NCBI GenBank assembly: GCA_902564565.1
Contig: CACFBW010000002.1
Location: forward strand, 1 to 64,000
DNA from: an uncultured Pelagibacteraceae bacterium
GTDB lineage: Bacteria > Pseudomonadota > Alphaproteobacteria > Pelagibacterales > Pelagibacteraceae
DNA length: 64,000 nucleotides
Direction: 5' to 3'
Shown here: in pieces, positions 21,930 through 30,103 of the stretch
Layout: every line of letters begins with the position of its first letter
Position numbering within the stretch: the first letter of the stretch is position 1
The notes under the pieces: model-generated
What the model saw: the letters and a program-made list of their open reading frames with translations, nothing else
Database searches by the model: none
What the model was told of the DNA's origin: nothing
Position numbers and translations under genes: made by a program

Positions 21930-22763
21930 CTAAATCTCTAACTTCAAATCTAAAGAATTAAAAGAATGCGTTAAAGATCCGATTGAAATTCTTTCAACAC
22001 CAGTGTTAGAAATTTTTTTTACATTTTTTAATGTAATACCGCCAGAGGCTTCTGTTTCATAAAGTTTTTTTGAGAGCTTTATAGCTTTTCTTAAAAGTTT
22101 AGGTTTCATATTATCGAATAAAATTCTATCAAATTTTAAACCAATTATTTTTTTTAACTGGTTAAGACTATCTATTTCTACGGTAATTTTTTTACCCTTT
22201 TGTTTCTTGATTGCTAATTGAATTAATTTTTTGATATCTGCACTTGCAACATGATTGTCTTTTAATAAGTATTCATCACTTAAATTAAATCTGTGATTAG
22301 TTCCACCACCTAATTTTACAGCATATTTTTGAACTACCCTTAGATTTGGTATTGTTTTTCTTGTACAACAAATCTTACTTTTTTTTCCTACTTTTTTTAC
22401 AAATTTATTAGTTTTACTGGCAACTCCAGATATGTGAGATAGGAAATTTAACGCAACTCTTTCCCCAGTTAATATATGTTTTATATTGCCTTCTATTATA
22501 GCAATTAAATCTCCTTTTTTGATTTTAGATCCTTCTTTTTTTTTTAAATTAATTTTGATTTTTTTGTCTATTAATTTAAATGTTTGTTTAGCAAATTCTA
22601 ATCCACCTATTATTCCAGTTTGATTAGAAATTAATTTTACCTTTTTTCTAATATTATTTTTTAATAAATTTGAGGAAATATCTCCTGATGGATAAAGATC
22701 TTCATTTAAAGCTAATTTACAAACGTTTCTTATAAAATTTTTACTTAGAATTATTTTTGACAC
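21930..22763 (-). CDS. nadC: nicotinate-nucleotide pyrophosphorylase (quinolinate phosphoribosyltransferase)
   Basis: NadC converts quinolinate and PRPP to nicotinate mononucleotide in de novo NAD synthesis. The family segments are visible: ALNFLSHISGVA, TRKTIPNLR near 134-142, KLGGGTNHRFNLSD, LLKDNH and the EASGGI phosphate-binding loop. The length (277) is normal. It lies 5 bases downstream of nadA. There is no nadB or nadX in this pair, so the aspartate-oxidising step must be encoded elsewhere. Confidence 0.96.
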   Translation of the reverse strand: MSKIILSKNFIRNVCKLALNEDLYPSGDISSNLLKNNIRKKVKLISNQTGIIGGLEFAKQTFKLIDKKIKINLKKKEGSKIKKGDLIAIIEGNIKHILTGERVALNFLSHISGVASKTNKFVKKVGKKSKICCTRKTIPNLRVVQKYAVKLGGGTNHRFNLSDEYLLKDNHVASADIKKLIQLAIKKQKGKKITVEIDSLNQLKKIIGLKFDRILFDNMKPKLLRKAIKLSKKLYETEASGGITLKNVKKISNTGVERISIGSLTHSFNSLDLKLEI

Positions 22764-22768
22764 AGATA

Positions 22769-23758
22769 TTATCTGCCTATTTCTGCCATTCTTTCTACTG
22801 ATTTTCTAGCTTTCTCAATAGTCTCATCACTCATTAAAATTTCGTTAGTTTCGTTTTGTAAGCAATCTAAAATTTTTGGTAGAGTAATTTTTTTCATATG
22901 TGGGCATAAGTTGCATGGTCTTATGAATTTAACATTGGGGTTATCTACCTGTACATTGTCACTCATCGAACATTCTGTAACCATCATAACTTTTTCTGGT
23001 TGTTTATCTTTTACATATTTTATCATTCCACTAGTTGATCCAGTAAAATCACTTGCTTTTATAACATCTGGCGGACATTCAGGATGTGCTATTACTTTAA
23101 TTCCAGGATTATTTTTTCTAATTTCATTTATTTCAACATCATTAAATTGTTCGTGTACTTCGCATGTTCCTTTCCAAGAAATTATTTCAACATCTGTTTG
23201 TGATGCAACATATTTTGCTAAGTAATCATCAGGTAAAAAAATTACTTTTTTAACATCGAGCGAATTTACTATTTTAACTGCATTTGCTGAAGTACAGCAT
23301 ACATCGGTCTCAGACTTTACATCTGCTGAAGTGTTAACGTAAGATACCACAGGCACGCCTGGATATTTCTTTTTTAAATTTTTTACATCTTCACCTGTAA
23401 TAGATGATGACAATGAGCAACCCGCATTCATGTCTGGAAGCAAAACTTTTTTATTTGGGCTCATAAGTTTTGCAGTTTCTGCCATGAAGTGCACGCCACA
23501 CATAACAATAATATCTGCTTTTGTTTTTGCTGCCTCAACAGCTAGCGCAAGTGAGTCAGCTGAAAAATCTGATATTCCATGGTATATTTCCGGAGTTTGA
23601 TAGTTATGAGCAAGTATAACTGCGTTCTTTTTTTTTTTTAATTTATTGATTTCATAAATATAAGGAGCATGACTTGACCATTCAATCTCAGGAATAGCCT
23701 TTGAAATTTTTTGATAAATCGGTTCTGTTGCTTTTCTTATTTCAGCAGTAAATTCCAT
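22769..23758 (-). CDS. nadA: quinolinate synthase
   Basis: NadA condenses iminoaspartate with dihydroxyacetone phosphate to quinolinate and contains a 4Fe-4S cluster. The three cluster cysteines expected for the family can be placed at Cys87 (CGVHFMAETAKLM), the CC pair at 154-155 (CCTSANAV) and the C-terminal PCNLCPHMKKI. HNYQTPEI near residue 51 and the HPECPP segment are also typical. At 329 residues it is the medium-length form. Confidence 0.96.
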   Translation of the reverse strand: MEFTAEIRKATEPIYQKISKAIPEIEWSSHAPYIYEINKLKKKKNAVILAHNYQTPEIYHGISDFSADSLALAVEAAKTKADIIVMCGVHFMAETAKLMSPNKKVLLPDMNAGCSLSSSITGEDVKNLKKKYPGVPVVSYVNTSADVKSETDVCCTSANAVKIVNSLDVKKVIFLPDDYLAKYVASQTDVEIISWKGTCEVHEQFNDVEINEIRKNNPGIKVIAHPECPPDVIKASDFTGSTSGMIKYVKDKQPEKVMMVTECSMSDNVQVDNPNVKFIRPCNLCPHMKKITLPKILDCLQNETNEILMSDETIEKARKSVERMAEIGR

Positions 23759-23813
23759 ATTACAAATCTATCAACTTGAAACATAAATGTCATTCAATTA
23801 TTCTGACGCATAA

Positions 23814-23899
23814 GCGGTCATGCTGAAATTGGTAGACAGGCACGGTTGAGGGCCGTGTGGGCCTAGCCCATGAGAGTTCGATTCTCTCTGACCGCACCA
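23814..23899 (+). tRNA. tRNA-Leu, anticodon GAG
   Basis: The acceptor stem GCGGTCA pairs perfectly with TGACCGC, followed by A and an encoded CCA at 23897-23899. The anticodon stem CACGG/CCGTG holds loop TTGAGGG (anticodon GAG). A long variable arm, TGGGCCTAGCCCA, marks it as class II and fits leucine. It is on the opposite strand from the genes on both sides. Confidence 0.97.
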
Positions 23900-23906
23900 A
23901 AATTAA

Positions 23907-24596
23907 TTATATTTTTTTCAACATAAAAAACCAAACTGGAGCATTTGATTTATTTTTTTTTATTGATTTAATTATAGATATAGAAATTTTATGGCCGAAC
24001 CAATCAGATAGTAAATATGGAAAAAAATTTGCTTCTACTCCGAAAGGATCCATCTTGTTTGAAGCCAAAACACCATGTTGTTCGGAATGCTCTATAACAA
24101 TATATCCATTTTTTTTTATTTGATCCAACCATATCCCTAAAGCTTTTTTAGGATCGTAACTCTGATCTAAAGAATTTGTATACACAAAGTCAAAAAAATC
24201 TATCCACTCTTTTTTTTCTTTATGGAAGTCCCAAACAAAAGTATTTTCAAATTTTGTTGCATTTTCAGAAATATCTGTACCTATAATTTCTGAGTTGTTT
24301 ATATTTTGTTTTATAATTTTTTGCTCAAAACCATTTCTAGATCCATGACAAATACCTTTAATACTATCTTTTAAAACATTTTTTTTTATAAAGTTGCAAA
24401 TTTTTATCAAATTTTCCTCATCCGCCCAAACATGGCGAATCTTTTTTTTGTTGTAAAAAGTTTGGGTATTTTTGTAATCATCATAATTGTCATATTTATA
24501 TATTTTAAATAATTCGTGTGAATTGTTAATTTTTGAAACTCTGTAGCCTAATTTAAAAAAAATGCTATTAATGAAATTTTTTACTTTAATTATCAT
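23907..24596 (-). CDS. putative class I SAM-dependent methyltransferase
   Basis: I do not recognise a named family. The middle resembles a Rossmann methyltransferase: a glycine-containing loop ICHGSRNGFE (residues about 80-90), then IIGTDIS where Asp would bind the ribose of SAM, then DFVYTNSLDQSYDP, and KKNGYIVIEHSEQHG as the strand after the SAM site. About 60 residues precede this fold. The gene overlaps ygfZ by 11 bases and ends 8 bases from the tRNA-Leu gene. The substrate is unknown. The GSRNG loop is not the usual GxGxG, so the methyltransferase call is moderate. Confidence 0.55.
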   Translation of the reverse strand: MIIKVKNFINSIFFKLGYRVSKINNSHELFKIYKYDNYDDYKNTQTFYNKKKIRHVWADEENLIKICNFIKKNVLKDSIKGICHGSRNGFEQKIIKQNINNSEIIGTDISENATKFENTFVWDFHKEKKEWIDFFDFVYTNSLDQSYDPKKALGIWLDQIKKNGYIVIEHSEQHGVLASNKMDPFGVEANFFPYLLSDWFGHKISISIIKSIKKNKSNAPVWFFMLKKI

Positions 24597-25482
24597 ATTT
24601 TATCCATTCAGGTTTTTTAATTTTAATAATTGCATTTTTGCATTGAAATTTTTTTTCTAAATCAAAAAATTCACTTCGATGTTTGATTAAACCAAAGGGA
24701 TACTCGTTATCAATCAAGATTTTTCCAATCTCGTTATTATTGTTTAATATGGCTTCTCCTATTTTAATTTTACCATTTAGTACCTCAATAGGCAGTAGTC
24801 TTTTATTTAATTTATTTTTTAATTTGATTCTTGCAGTATTTTCTTGTCCAACGTAGCATCCTTTTTTAAAATCAATACCATTTAGTTCATCGAAGTTGCA
24901 TTCAATACCAAAAAGTTGATTTTTTAATTTATCTGTATGAAGTGGTGGTATTCCTAATTTAAAACTAAAATTATAATAATCTTTGCTTTCTGAGGTTTTT
25001 AATTCTAATTTCTTAATTGATAGATAAAGTTTTTCTGAATTAATTATTAATCTTCCCCCCAATTCTTTGTTTCTTGGATCTAAAACAATCGGATCTTCTA
25101 TATATTTTACTGTAAAGCCATTTTCTTCTTTTGAATCTTCTAAAGATAAAAATTTTTCCTTACTAATTGCAGCTACGACGAACTCATTACTTAAGTTAGA
25201 AATTTCTACTTTAGACCTTAATTTATAAATGTGTAATTGTTTATAAAGTTGGTCTATTTGTTTTTTTTCACAATCAATGAAATAACCTTTTTTATGTTTT
25301 ACAATAATAAAATCAAAAAGATATTTGCCTTGAGGTGTGAGCAAAGAAGCAAAGCAACTCATATTATTTGTTACTTTATTAATGTCGTTAGTAATTACAT
25401 TTTGTAAATATTCTAGAACATCTTCTCCTTGAATATAAAGTATTCCTCTATCTTCTAGTGTATAAATGTTATTTCTATTCAT
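24586..25482 (-). CDS. ygfZ: YgfZ/GcvT-like folate-binding iron-sulfur assembly protein
   Basis: YgfZ is a tetrahydrofolate-binding protein related to GcvT that helps maintain certain Fe-S enzymes. The diagnostic motif KGCYVGQE is present near residues 203-210. Before it lies the GcvT-like domain with DVLEYLQNVITNDI near 21-34 and the LLTPQGKYLFDF segment. At 298 residues it is normal length. Divergent from the dihydroorotase gene with a 43-base gap. Confidence 0.87.
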   Translation of the reverse strand: MNRNNIYTLEDRGILYIQGEDVLEYLQNVITNDINKVTNNMSCFASLLTPQGKYLFDFIIVKHKKGYFIDCEKKQIDQLYKQLHIYKLRSKVEISNLSNEFVVAAISKEKFLSLEDSKEENGFTVKYIEDPIVLDPRNKELGGRLIINSEKLYLSIKKLELKTSESKDYYNFSFKLGIPPLHTDKLKNQLFGIECNFDELNGIDFKKGCYVGQENTARIKLKNKLNKRLLPIEVLNGKIKIGEAILNNNNEIGKILIDNEYPFGLIKHRSEFFDLEKKFQCKNAIIKIKKPEWIKYDN

Positions 25483-25525
25483 AATTGATTGTTCTTACTT
25501 TATAATATAATTACTTTTCTTAAAA

Positions 25526-26833
25526 ATGTTAGACCTTATAATTAAAAATGGTGATTGTTTTATCAACGGAAAACTCCAAAAAAAAGATATTGGAATAGTA
25601 GATGGAAAAATTGCTCAAATAGAAGATTCAATTGAAGAATCATCAAAAGATATTTTGGAGACAAATGATCTAATTGTTTTACCGGGTTGTATCGATACTC
25701 AAGTGCATTTCAGGGAACCGGGCTCTACAGATACAGAAGATTTAAATAGTGGAAGTAAAGCTGCAGTAGCGGGAGGAATAACAGCTGTGTTTGAAATGCC
25801 AAATACTAACCCACCAACTGCAAATGAAGAAGAGTTTCAAAAAAAATTAAATTTAGCAAAAGACAGAATGTTTTGTAATTATGCTTTCTATTTTGGTGCA
25901 ACTCCTTCTAATCAGGCAGAATTATCAAAACTTAAAAATTTAGATGGATGTTGTGGAGTAAAATTATTTGCAGGATCATCAACTGGTAATTTGCTTGTAC
26001 ATAAAGAAGAAGATATAGAAAAAGTTTTTGAGCATACTTCCAAAGTTGTTGCGGTACATTCTGAAGATGAGGATATCCTTAATCAGAGAAAAAAATTAAG
26101 AGAAAACGGAAATGTTCTTACCCACCCAATTTGGCGAAATGAAGAATCTGCAATGTCTTCAACAAGAAGAATAGTTAAAATTGCAAAACGTCTAAATAAA
26201 AAAGCACATATTCTTCATGTTACAACCAAAGAAGAAGTAGATTTTTTATCTCAGCATAAAGGAAATATTACTTTTGAAATTACGCCGCAACATTTAACAA
26301 TGTATTCACCAGACTGTTACCAAAAACTTGGTACGTACGCACAAATGAATCCACCAATCAGAGACAAATCTCATTATGATCGATTATGGTATGCTGTGAG
26401 AAATAATTATAATGACACCATCGGATCAGATCATGCGCCACACTTGAAAGTAAATAAAGAAAAAGAATATCCAAACTCCCCATCAGGCATGCCAGGCGTT
26501 CAAACTTTACTCCCAGTTATGCTTGATCATATTAATGATGGGAAACTAAAACTGGACCAATTAGTAAAATTTTTATGTGAAAACCCAGTTAAAATTTTTG
26601 GAATTAAAAATAAAGGATATATTAAAAAAGATTTTGATGCTGATTTTACAATAATAGATTTAAAAAAAGTTATAGAAATTAAAAATGAAAATATTCAAAG
26701 CAAGTGCAGCTGGTCTCCTTTTAATGGATATAAATTTAAAGGCACACCTGTTGCAACGATTGTTAATGGTGAAATTAAAATGAAAAATGGTAAGTTATTG
26801 GGGCAACCGTCTGGTAAACCAATGCTATTTTAG
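25526..26833 (+). CDS. pyrC: dihydroorotase, class I-type amidohydrolase
   Basis: This gene probably encodes the enzyme that cyclises carbamoyl-aspartate to dihydroorotate. The amidohydrolase barrel is clear: DTQVHFREPG near residues 57-66, GVKLFAGSS, and GSDHAPH with the catalytic aspartate. The first histidine of the usual metal-binding HxH is replaced by glutamine (Gln59-Val-His61). I believe a subgroup of alphaproteobacterial dihydroorotases shares this change, but it could mean reduced metal binding or another substrate. The length (435) is typical. It overlaps the convergent prpE by 9 bases. Confidence 0.82.
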   Translation: MLDLIIKNGDCFINGKLQKKDIGIVDGKIAQIEDSIEESSKDILETNDLIVLPGCIDTQVHFREPGSTDTEDLNSGSKAAVAGGITAVFEMPNTNPPTANEEEFQKKLNLAKDRMFCNYAFYFGATPSNQAELSKLKNLDGCCGVKLFAGSSTGNLLVHKEEDIEKVFEHTSKVVAVHSEDEDILNQRKKLRENGNVLTHPIWRNEESAMSSTRRIVKIAKRLNKKAHILHVTTKEEVDFLSQHKGNITFEITPQHLTMYSPDCYQKLGTYAQMNPPIRDKSHYDRLWYAVRNNYNDTIGSDHAPHLKVNKEKEYPNSPSGMPGVQTLLPVMLDHINDGKLKLDQLVKFLCENPVKIFGIKNKGYIKKDFDADFTIIDLKKVIEIKNENIQSKCSWSPFNGYKFKGTPVATIVNGEIKMKNGKLLGQPSGKPMLF

Positions 26834-28720
26834 AATATTATTTTTTCTAAGATCTTCTTCTATTTCTTTTAATATCGCAGGATCATCAATTGTAGCGGGC
26901 ATTTTGTATTCTTCTTTATCTGCAATTTTTCTAATAGTTCCTCTCAATATTTTACCTGATCTTGTTTTTGGTAATCTTTTAATAACAATTGCAATTTTAA
27001 ATGCAGCAACGGGTCCAATTTTATCTCGAACCATCTGAACACATTCCTTAGATATTGTTTCATTGTCTTTTTTAACACCAGCTTTTAGAACAACCAATCC
27101 TATTGGTAATTGCCCTTTTAGTTTATCAGCAATTCCTAATACTGCGCATTCCGCAACAGATTGATGTTCTGATAAAACTTCTTCTATTGCTCCGGTAGAC
27201 AATCTATGCCCTGCAACATTTATAATGTCGTCTGTTCTAGACATAATCCAAATATATCCATCATCATCAATATGACCCGCATCATAAGTTTGATAGTAAC
27301 CTTCATAATTAGTCATGTAAGTTTTTTTATATCTTTCATCAGCATTCCATAAAGTAGGGAAGGTGCCTGGGGGCAAAGGAAGTTTTACAACAATATCTCC
27401 CATTTCGTTTGGTTTAGCAATTGAGCTATCATTTTTTAAAACTTTTACATCATAACCTGGAACGGCTCTACAAGCTGAACCATATTTTGTTTTTTGCATT
27501 TCTATTCCTGTGCAGTTAGAGCTTATTGCCCAACTAGTTTCTGTCTGCCACCAGTGATCTATAACAGGCACTTTTAAAAGTGTTTCTGCCCATTTAATAG
27601 TATCAGGATCTGCTCTTTCTCCCGCAAGGAACAAAGACTCAAATGAGCTTAAATCATATTTCGAAAAGAATTTTCCTTCAGGGTCTTCTTTTTTAATTGC
27701 TCTAAAAGCTGTTGGGGCAGTAAATAGGGATTTAACTTTGTAGTCTGAAATTATTTTCCAGAAAGCTCCTGCATCAGGAGTTCCTACAGGTTTGCCTTCA
27801 AACAAGACTGTAGTGCACCCTTTAAACAATGGAGCGTAAACTATATACGAGTGACCTACTATCCAACCAATATCACTTGCAGACCACCAAATATCATCTG
27901 TATCAATGTTATAAATATTTTTCATAGTCCATTTAAGAGCAACTATATGACCACCTATATCTCTTACTATCCCTTTTGGTATTCCTGTAGTGCCTGATGT
28001 ATACAAAATGTATGCAAAATCATTTGCATTCATTTCAACGCAGTCCACATCTTGAGCGTTAGACAAAGACTCATCCCAACTAATTTCTTTTGGAGCATTA
28101 AGTTTTACTTCATGACCTGATCTTTGGTAAAGAATAATTTTTTCGGGTTTGTGAGAAGCAAGTTTTAAAGCTTCATCCACTAAAGGTTTATACTCAACCG
28201 TTCTTCCCGGTTCAAAACCACATGAAGCTGTCACTAGTAGTTTCGCTTTACTGTCATCTATACGGCTTGCTAACTCGTTAGAAGCAAATCCACCAAAAAC
28301 TACTGAGTGAATAGCGCCAATTCTTCCGCAGGCAAGCATAGCAATAACAGCTTCAGGTATCATTGGCATATAAATTATAACTCTATCCCCTTTAGTGATA
28401 CCTTGGTTTTTTAAAGCCCCTGCAAATTTTGAAACTTTCCCTCTTAGTTCATTATAAGTGAACTTTTTTTTATTTCCCGTGATAGGACTGTCATATATTA
28501 GTGCAGCTTTATCTCCTCTACCTTGATCAATATGTATATCTAGAGCATTGTAGCAGGTATTTGTTTTCCCATCACAAAACCATTTGTAAAATGGTGGTTT
28601 ATCTTTGTTTAATATCTGAGTTGGTTTTTTAAACCAAAACACATCCCCAGATACTTTTCGCCAAAATTCTTCAGGGTTCTTTATGGAAGTTTCGTAAATT
28701 TCTTTAAAAGCTGATGACAT
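26825..28720 (-). CDS. prpE: propionate-CoA ligase (acetyl-CoA synthetase family)
   Basis: This acyl-CoA synthetase activates propionate, or possibly acetate, to its CoA ester through an acyl-adenylate. The ATP-binding motif YTSGTTGIPKG is clear. The C-terminal KTRSGKILRGTIRKIA contains the lysine that is acetylated in this family. The ending MPATIDDPAIL is typical of PrpE rather than Acs, as is the 631-residue length. Its start lies 216 bases from the divergent proteorhodopsin gene. Substrate preference between propionate and acetate cannot be settled from sequence alone. Confidence 0.82.
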   Translation of the reverse strand: MSSAFKEIYETSIKNPEEFWRKVSGDVFWFKKPTQILNKDKPPFYKWFCDGKTNTCYNALDIHIDQGRGDKAALIYDSPITGNKKKFTYNELRGKVSKFAGALKNQGITKGDRVIIYMPMIPEAVIAMLACGRIGAIHSVVFGGFASNELASRIDDSKAKLLVTASCGFEPGRTVEYKPLVDEALKLASHKPEKIILYQRSGHEVKLNAPKEISWDESLSNAQDVDCVEMNANDFAYILYTSGTTGIPKGIVRDIGGHIVALKWTMKNIYNIDTDDIWWSASDIGWIVGHSYIVYAPLFKGCTTVLFEGKPVGTPDAGAFWKIISDYKVKSLFTAPTAFRAIKKEDPEGKFFSKYDLSSFESLFLAGERADPDTIKWAETLLKVPVIDHWWQTETSWAISSNCTGIEMQKTKYGSACRAVPGYDVKVLKNDSSIAKPNEMGDIVVKLPLPPGTFPTLWNADERYKKTYMTNYEGYYQTYDAGHIDDDGYIWIMSRTDDIINVAGHRLSTGAIEEVLSEHQSVAECAVLGIADKLKGQLPIGLVVLKAGVKKDNETISKECVQMVRDKIGPVAAFKIAIVIKRLPKTRSGKILRGTIRKIADKEEYKMPATIDDPAILKEIEEDLRKNNILK

Positions 28721-28936
28721 TATTTATCGATTCTTCCTGAGTTTTATTAGTATATTAAGTAAAAAAATGTATTTAATTTTAAAAAGTCAATAAAATCAAT
28801 ACAAAATAGTGATAAAAAAGACTTCAATTAAGCATCTATATTTGATAATTAATCTCAACTTTGGCTTTAACTTATAAAGTTGAAGTCGTGGTTTAAATTT
28901 AAACTATTAAAAACTAACTAACGAGGGAGTTTTTTT
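28721..28936. promoter_or_regulatory. prpE-proteorhodopsin divergent intergenic region
   Basis: At 216 bases this is the longest gene-free stretch in the window. It must hold promoters for both divergent genes. Visible elements are an 8-bp perfect inverted repeat, TCAACTTT at 28855-28862 and AAAGTTGA at 28876-28883 with a 13-base loop; a 14-bp perfect palindrome GTTTAAATTTAAAC at 28891-28904; and a purine-rich ribosome site GAGGGAG at 28923-28929, 7 bases before the proteorhodopsin ATG. I could not assign a convincing -35/-10 pair. Confidence 0.55.
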
Positions 28937-29701
28937 ATGAAAACATTTAAAACGTTAGCAATTGCTTTATTTGCTCTTATAGGAGTAACTACAGCAGCTA
29001 ATGCAGCAACTACCTTTTTGGCTACGGATGATTTTGTAGGTATTTCATTCTGGTTAATATCAATGGGTATGTTAGCAGCTACTGCGTTTTTCTTTATGGA
29101 ACAAGCCAATGTAGGCGTTCAGTGGAGAAAATCAGTGAACGTAGCTGGACTAGTAACAGGTATTGCATTTATTCACTATATGTACATGAGAGGAGTTTGG
29201 GTTGAAACAGGTGATACCCCAACTGTTTACAGATACATTGACTGGTTAATTACTGTACCTTTACAGCTTGTAGAATTTTATTTAATTCTTTCAGCAGTAA
29301 GAAAAGTTGATAGCGGCATATTCTGGAGAATCCTTATTGGTTCTTTAGTAATGTTAGTAGGTGGATATCTTGGAGAAGCAGGATTCATCAACCCTATGCT
29401 TGGTTTTATTATCGGTATGGCAGGATGGATTTACATTCTTTATGAAATCTTCTCAGGTGAAGCAGGTAAAGCTGTTTCTAAATCTGGAAACAAAGCACTT
29501 GTTACAGCATTTGGCGCTTTAAGAATGATCGTTACAGTTGGTTGGGCAATTTACCCATTAGGTTACATTTTTGGTTACCTAACAGGAGGAATTGACGCTA
29601 ACTCACTTAACGTGATTTACAACTTAGCAGACTTTGTTAATAAGATCGCTTTTGGTGTTATTATTTGGTCTTGCGCTGTTGCAAACTCTAAAGGAAGATA
29701 A
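28937..29701 (+). CDS. proteorhodopsin, predicted blue-absorbing proton pump
   Basis: This is a seven-helix retinal protein that pumps protons out of the cell in light. A signal peptide spans about residues 1-23 (cleavage after ANAA). Aligning by motif to the reference green proteorhodopsin, with an offset of 5: His80, Arg99, proton acceptor Asp102, proton donor Glu113 and the retinal Schiff-base Lys236 are all present. The spectral-tuning site (position 105 in the reference) is Gln110 in DWLITVPLQ, which predicts blue absorption; leucine there gives green. A strong ribosome site precedes it and an intrinsic terminator follows, as expected for an abundant single-gene transcript. Confidence 0.98.
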   Translation: MKTFKTLAIALFALIGVTTAANAATTFLATDDFVGISFWLISMGMLAATAFFFMEQANVGVQWRKSVNVAGLVTGIAFIHYMYMRGVWVETGDTPTVYRYIDWLITVPLQLVEFYLILSAVRKVDSGIFWRILIGSLVMLVGGYLGEAGFINPMLGFIIGMAGWIYILYEIFSGEAGKAVSKSGNKALVTAFGALRMIVTVGWAIYPLGYIFGYLTGGIDANSLNVIYNLADFVNKIAFGVIIWSCAVANSKGR

Positions 29702-29725
29702 TACTTCAGAGTTAAGACTTTTAAG

Positions 29726-29764
29726 ATAGGGCAGGTATTAAGTTACTTGCCCTATTTTTTTTTT
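29726..29764 (+). terminator. intrinsic terminator after proteorhodopsin
   Basis: An 11-bp stem, ATAGGGCAGGT at 29726-29736 and ACTTGCCCTAT at 29745-29755 with one G-T pair, has an 8-base loop and is followed by an uninterrupted run of T to 29764. It is 25 bases past the stop codon. The ferredoxin start is 19 bases downstream, so the ferredoxin-FNR genes are reached by readthrough or have their own start. Confidence 0.93.
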
Positions 29765-29782
29765 GCTTATATAAAATTCTTA

Positions 29783-30103
29783 ATGACCAAAATTGTCTAT
29801 ATTGAAAATGGTGGAAAATCACATAGCATAGATGTGCAAAATGGATTAACGGTAATGGAAGGAGCTATACAAAACAATGTACCTGGTATTGACGCAGATT
29901 GTGGAGGCTCTATGGCATGTGCTACTTGCCACGTTTATGTCAAAGAAGAATGGTTTAATAAACTTCCAAAAAAAGAAGATGGAGAAGAAGACATGTTAGA
30001 CATGGCATTTGAACCAAATAAATTTAGCAGACTTAGTTGTCAATTAACTGTTACTGATGAGTTAGATGGATTAACTGTTCAACTTCCTTCTAAACAAGCT
30101 TAA
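29783..30103 (+). CDS. 2Fe-2S ferredoxin, adrenodoxin type
   Basis: This is a small electron carrier of 106 residues. The cluster cysteines are Cys40, Cys46, Cys49 and Cys86, giving the C-x5-C-x2-C spacing of the adrenodoxin/putidaredoxin class ([11 protein letters not shown]). The open frame runs back to 29747, but that would start inside the terminator T-run, so I use ATG 29783, which gives the usual MTKIVYIE start. Its TAA overlaps the next gene as TAATG. The partner reductase follows directly. Confidence 0.95.
   Translation: MTKIVYIENGGKSHSIDVQNGLTVMEGAIQNNVPGIDADCGGSMACATCHVYVKEEWFNKLPKKEDGEEDMLDMAFEPNKFSRLSCQLTVTDELDGLTVQLPSKQA

Noticed and set aside
29747-29782. Longer ferredoxin start within the T-run of the terminator
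   Set aside because: The extra 12 residues come from the terminator sequence; ATG 29783 gives the usual ferredoxin start.
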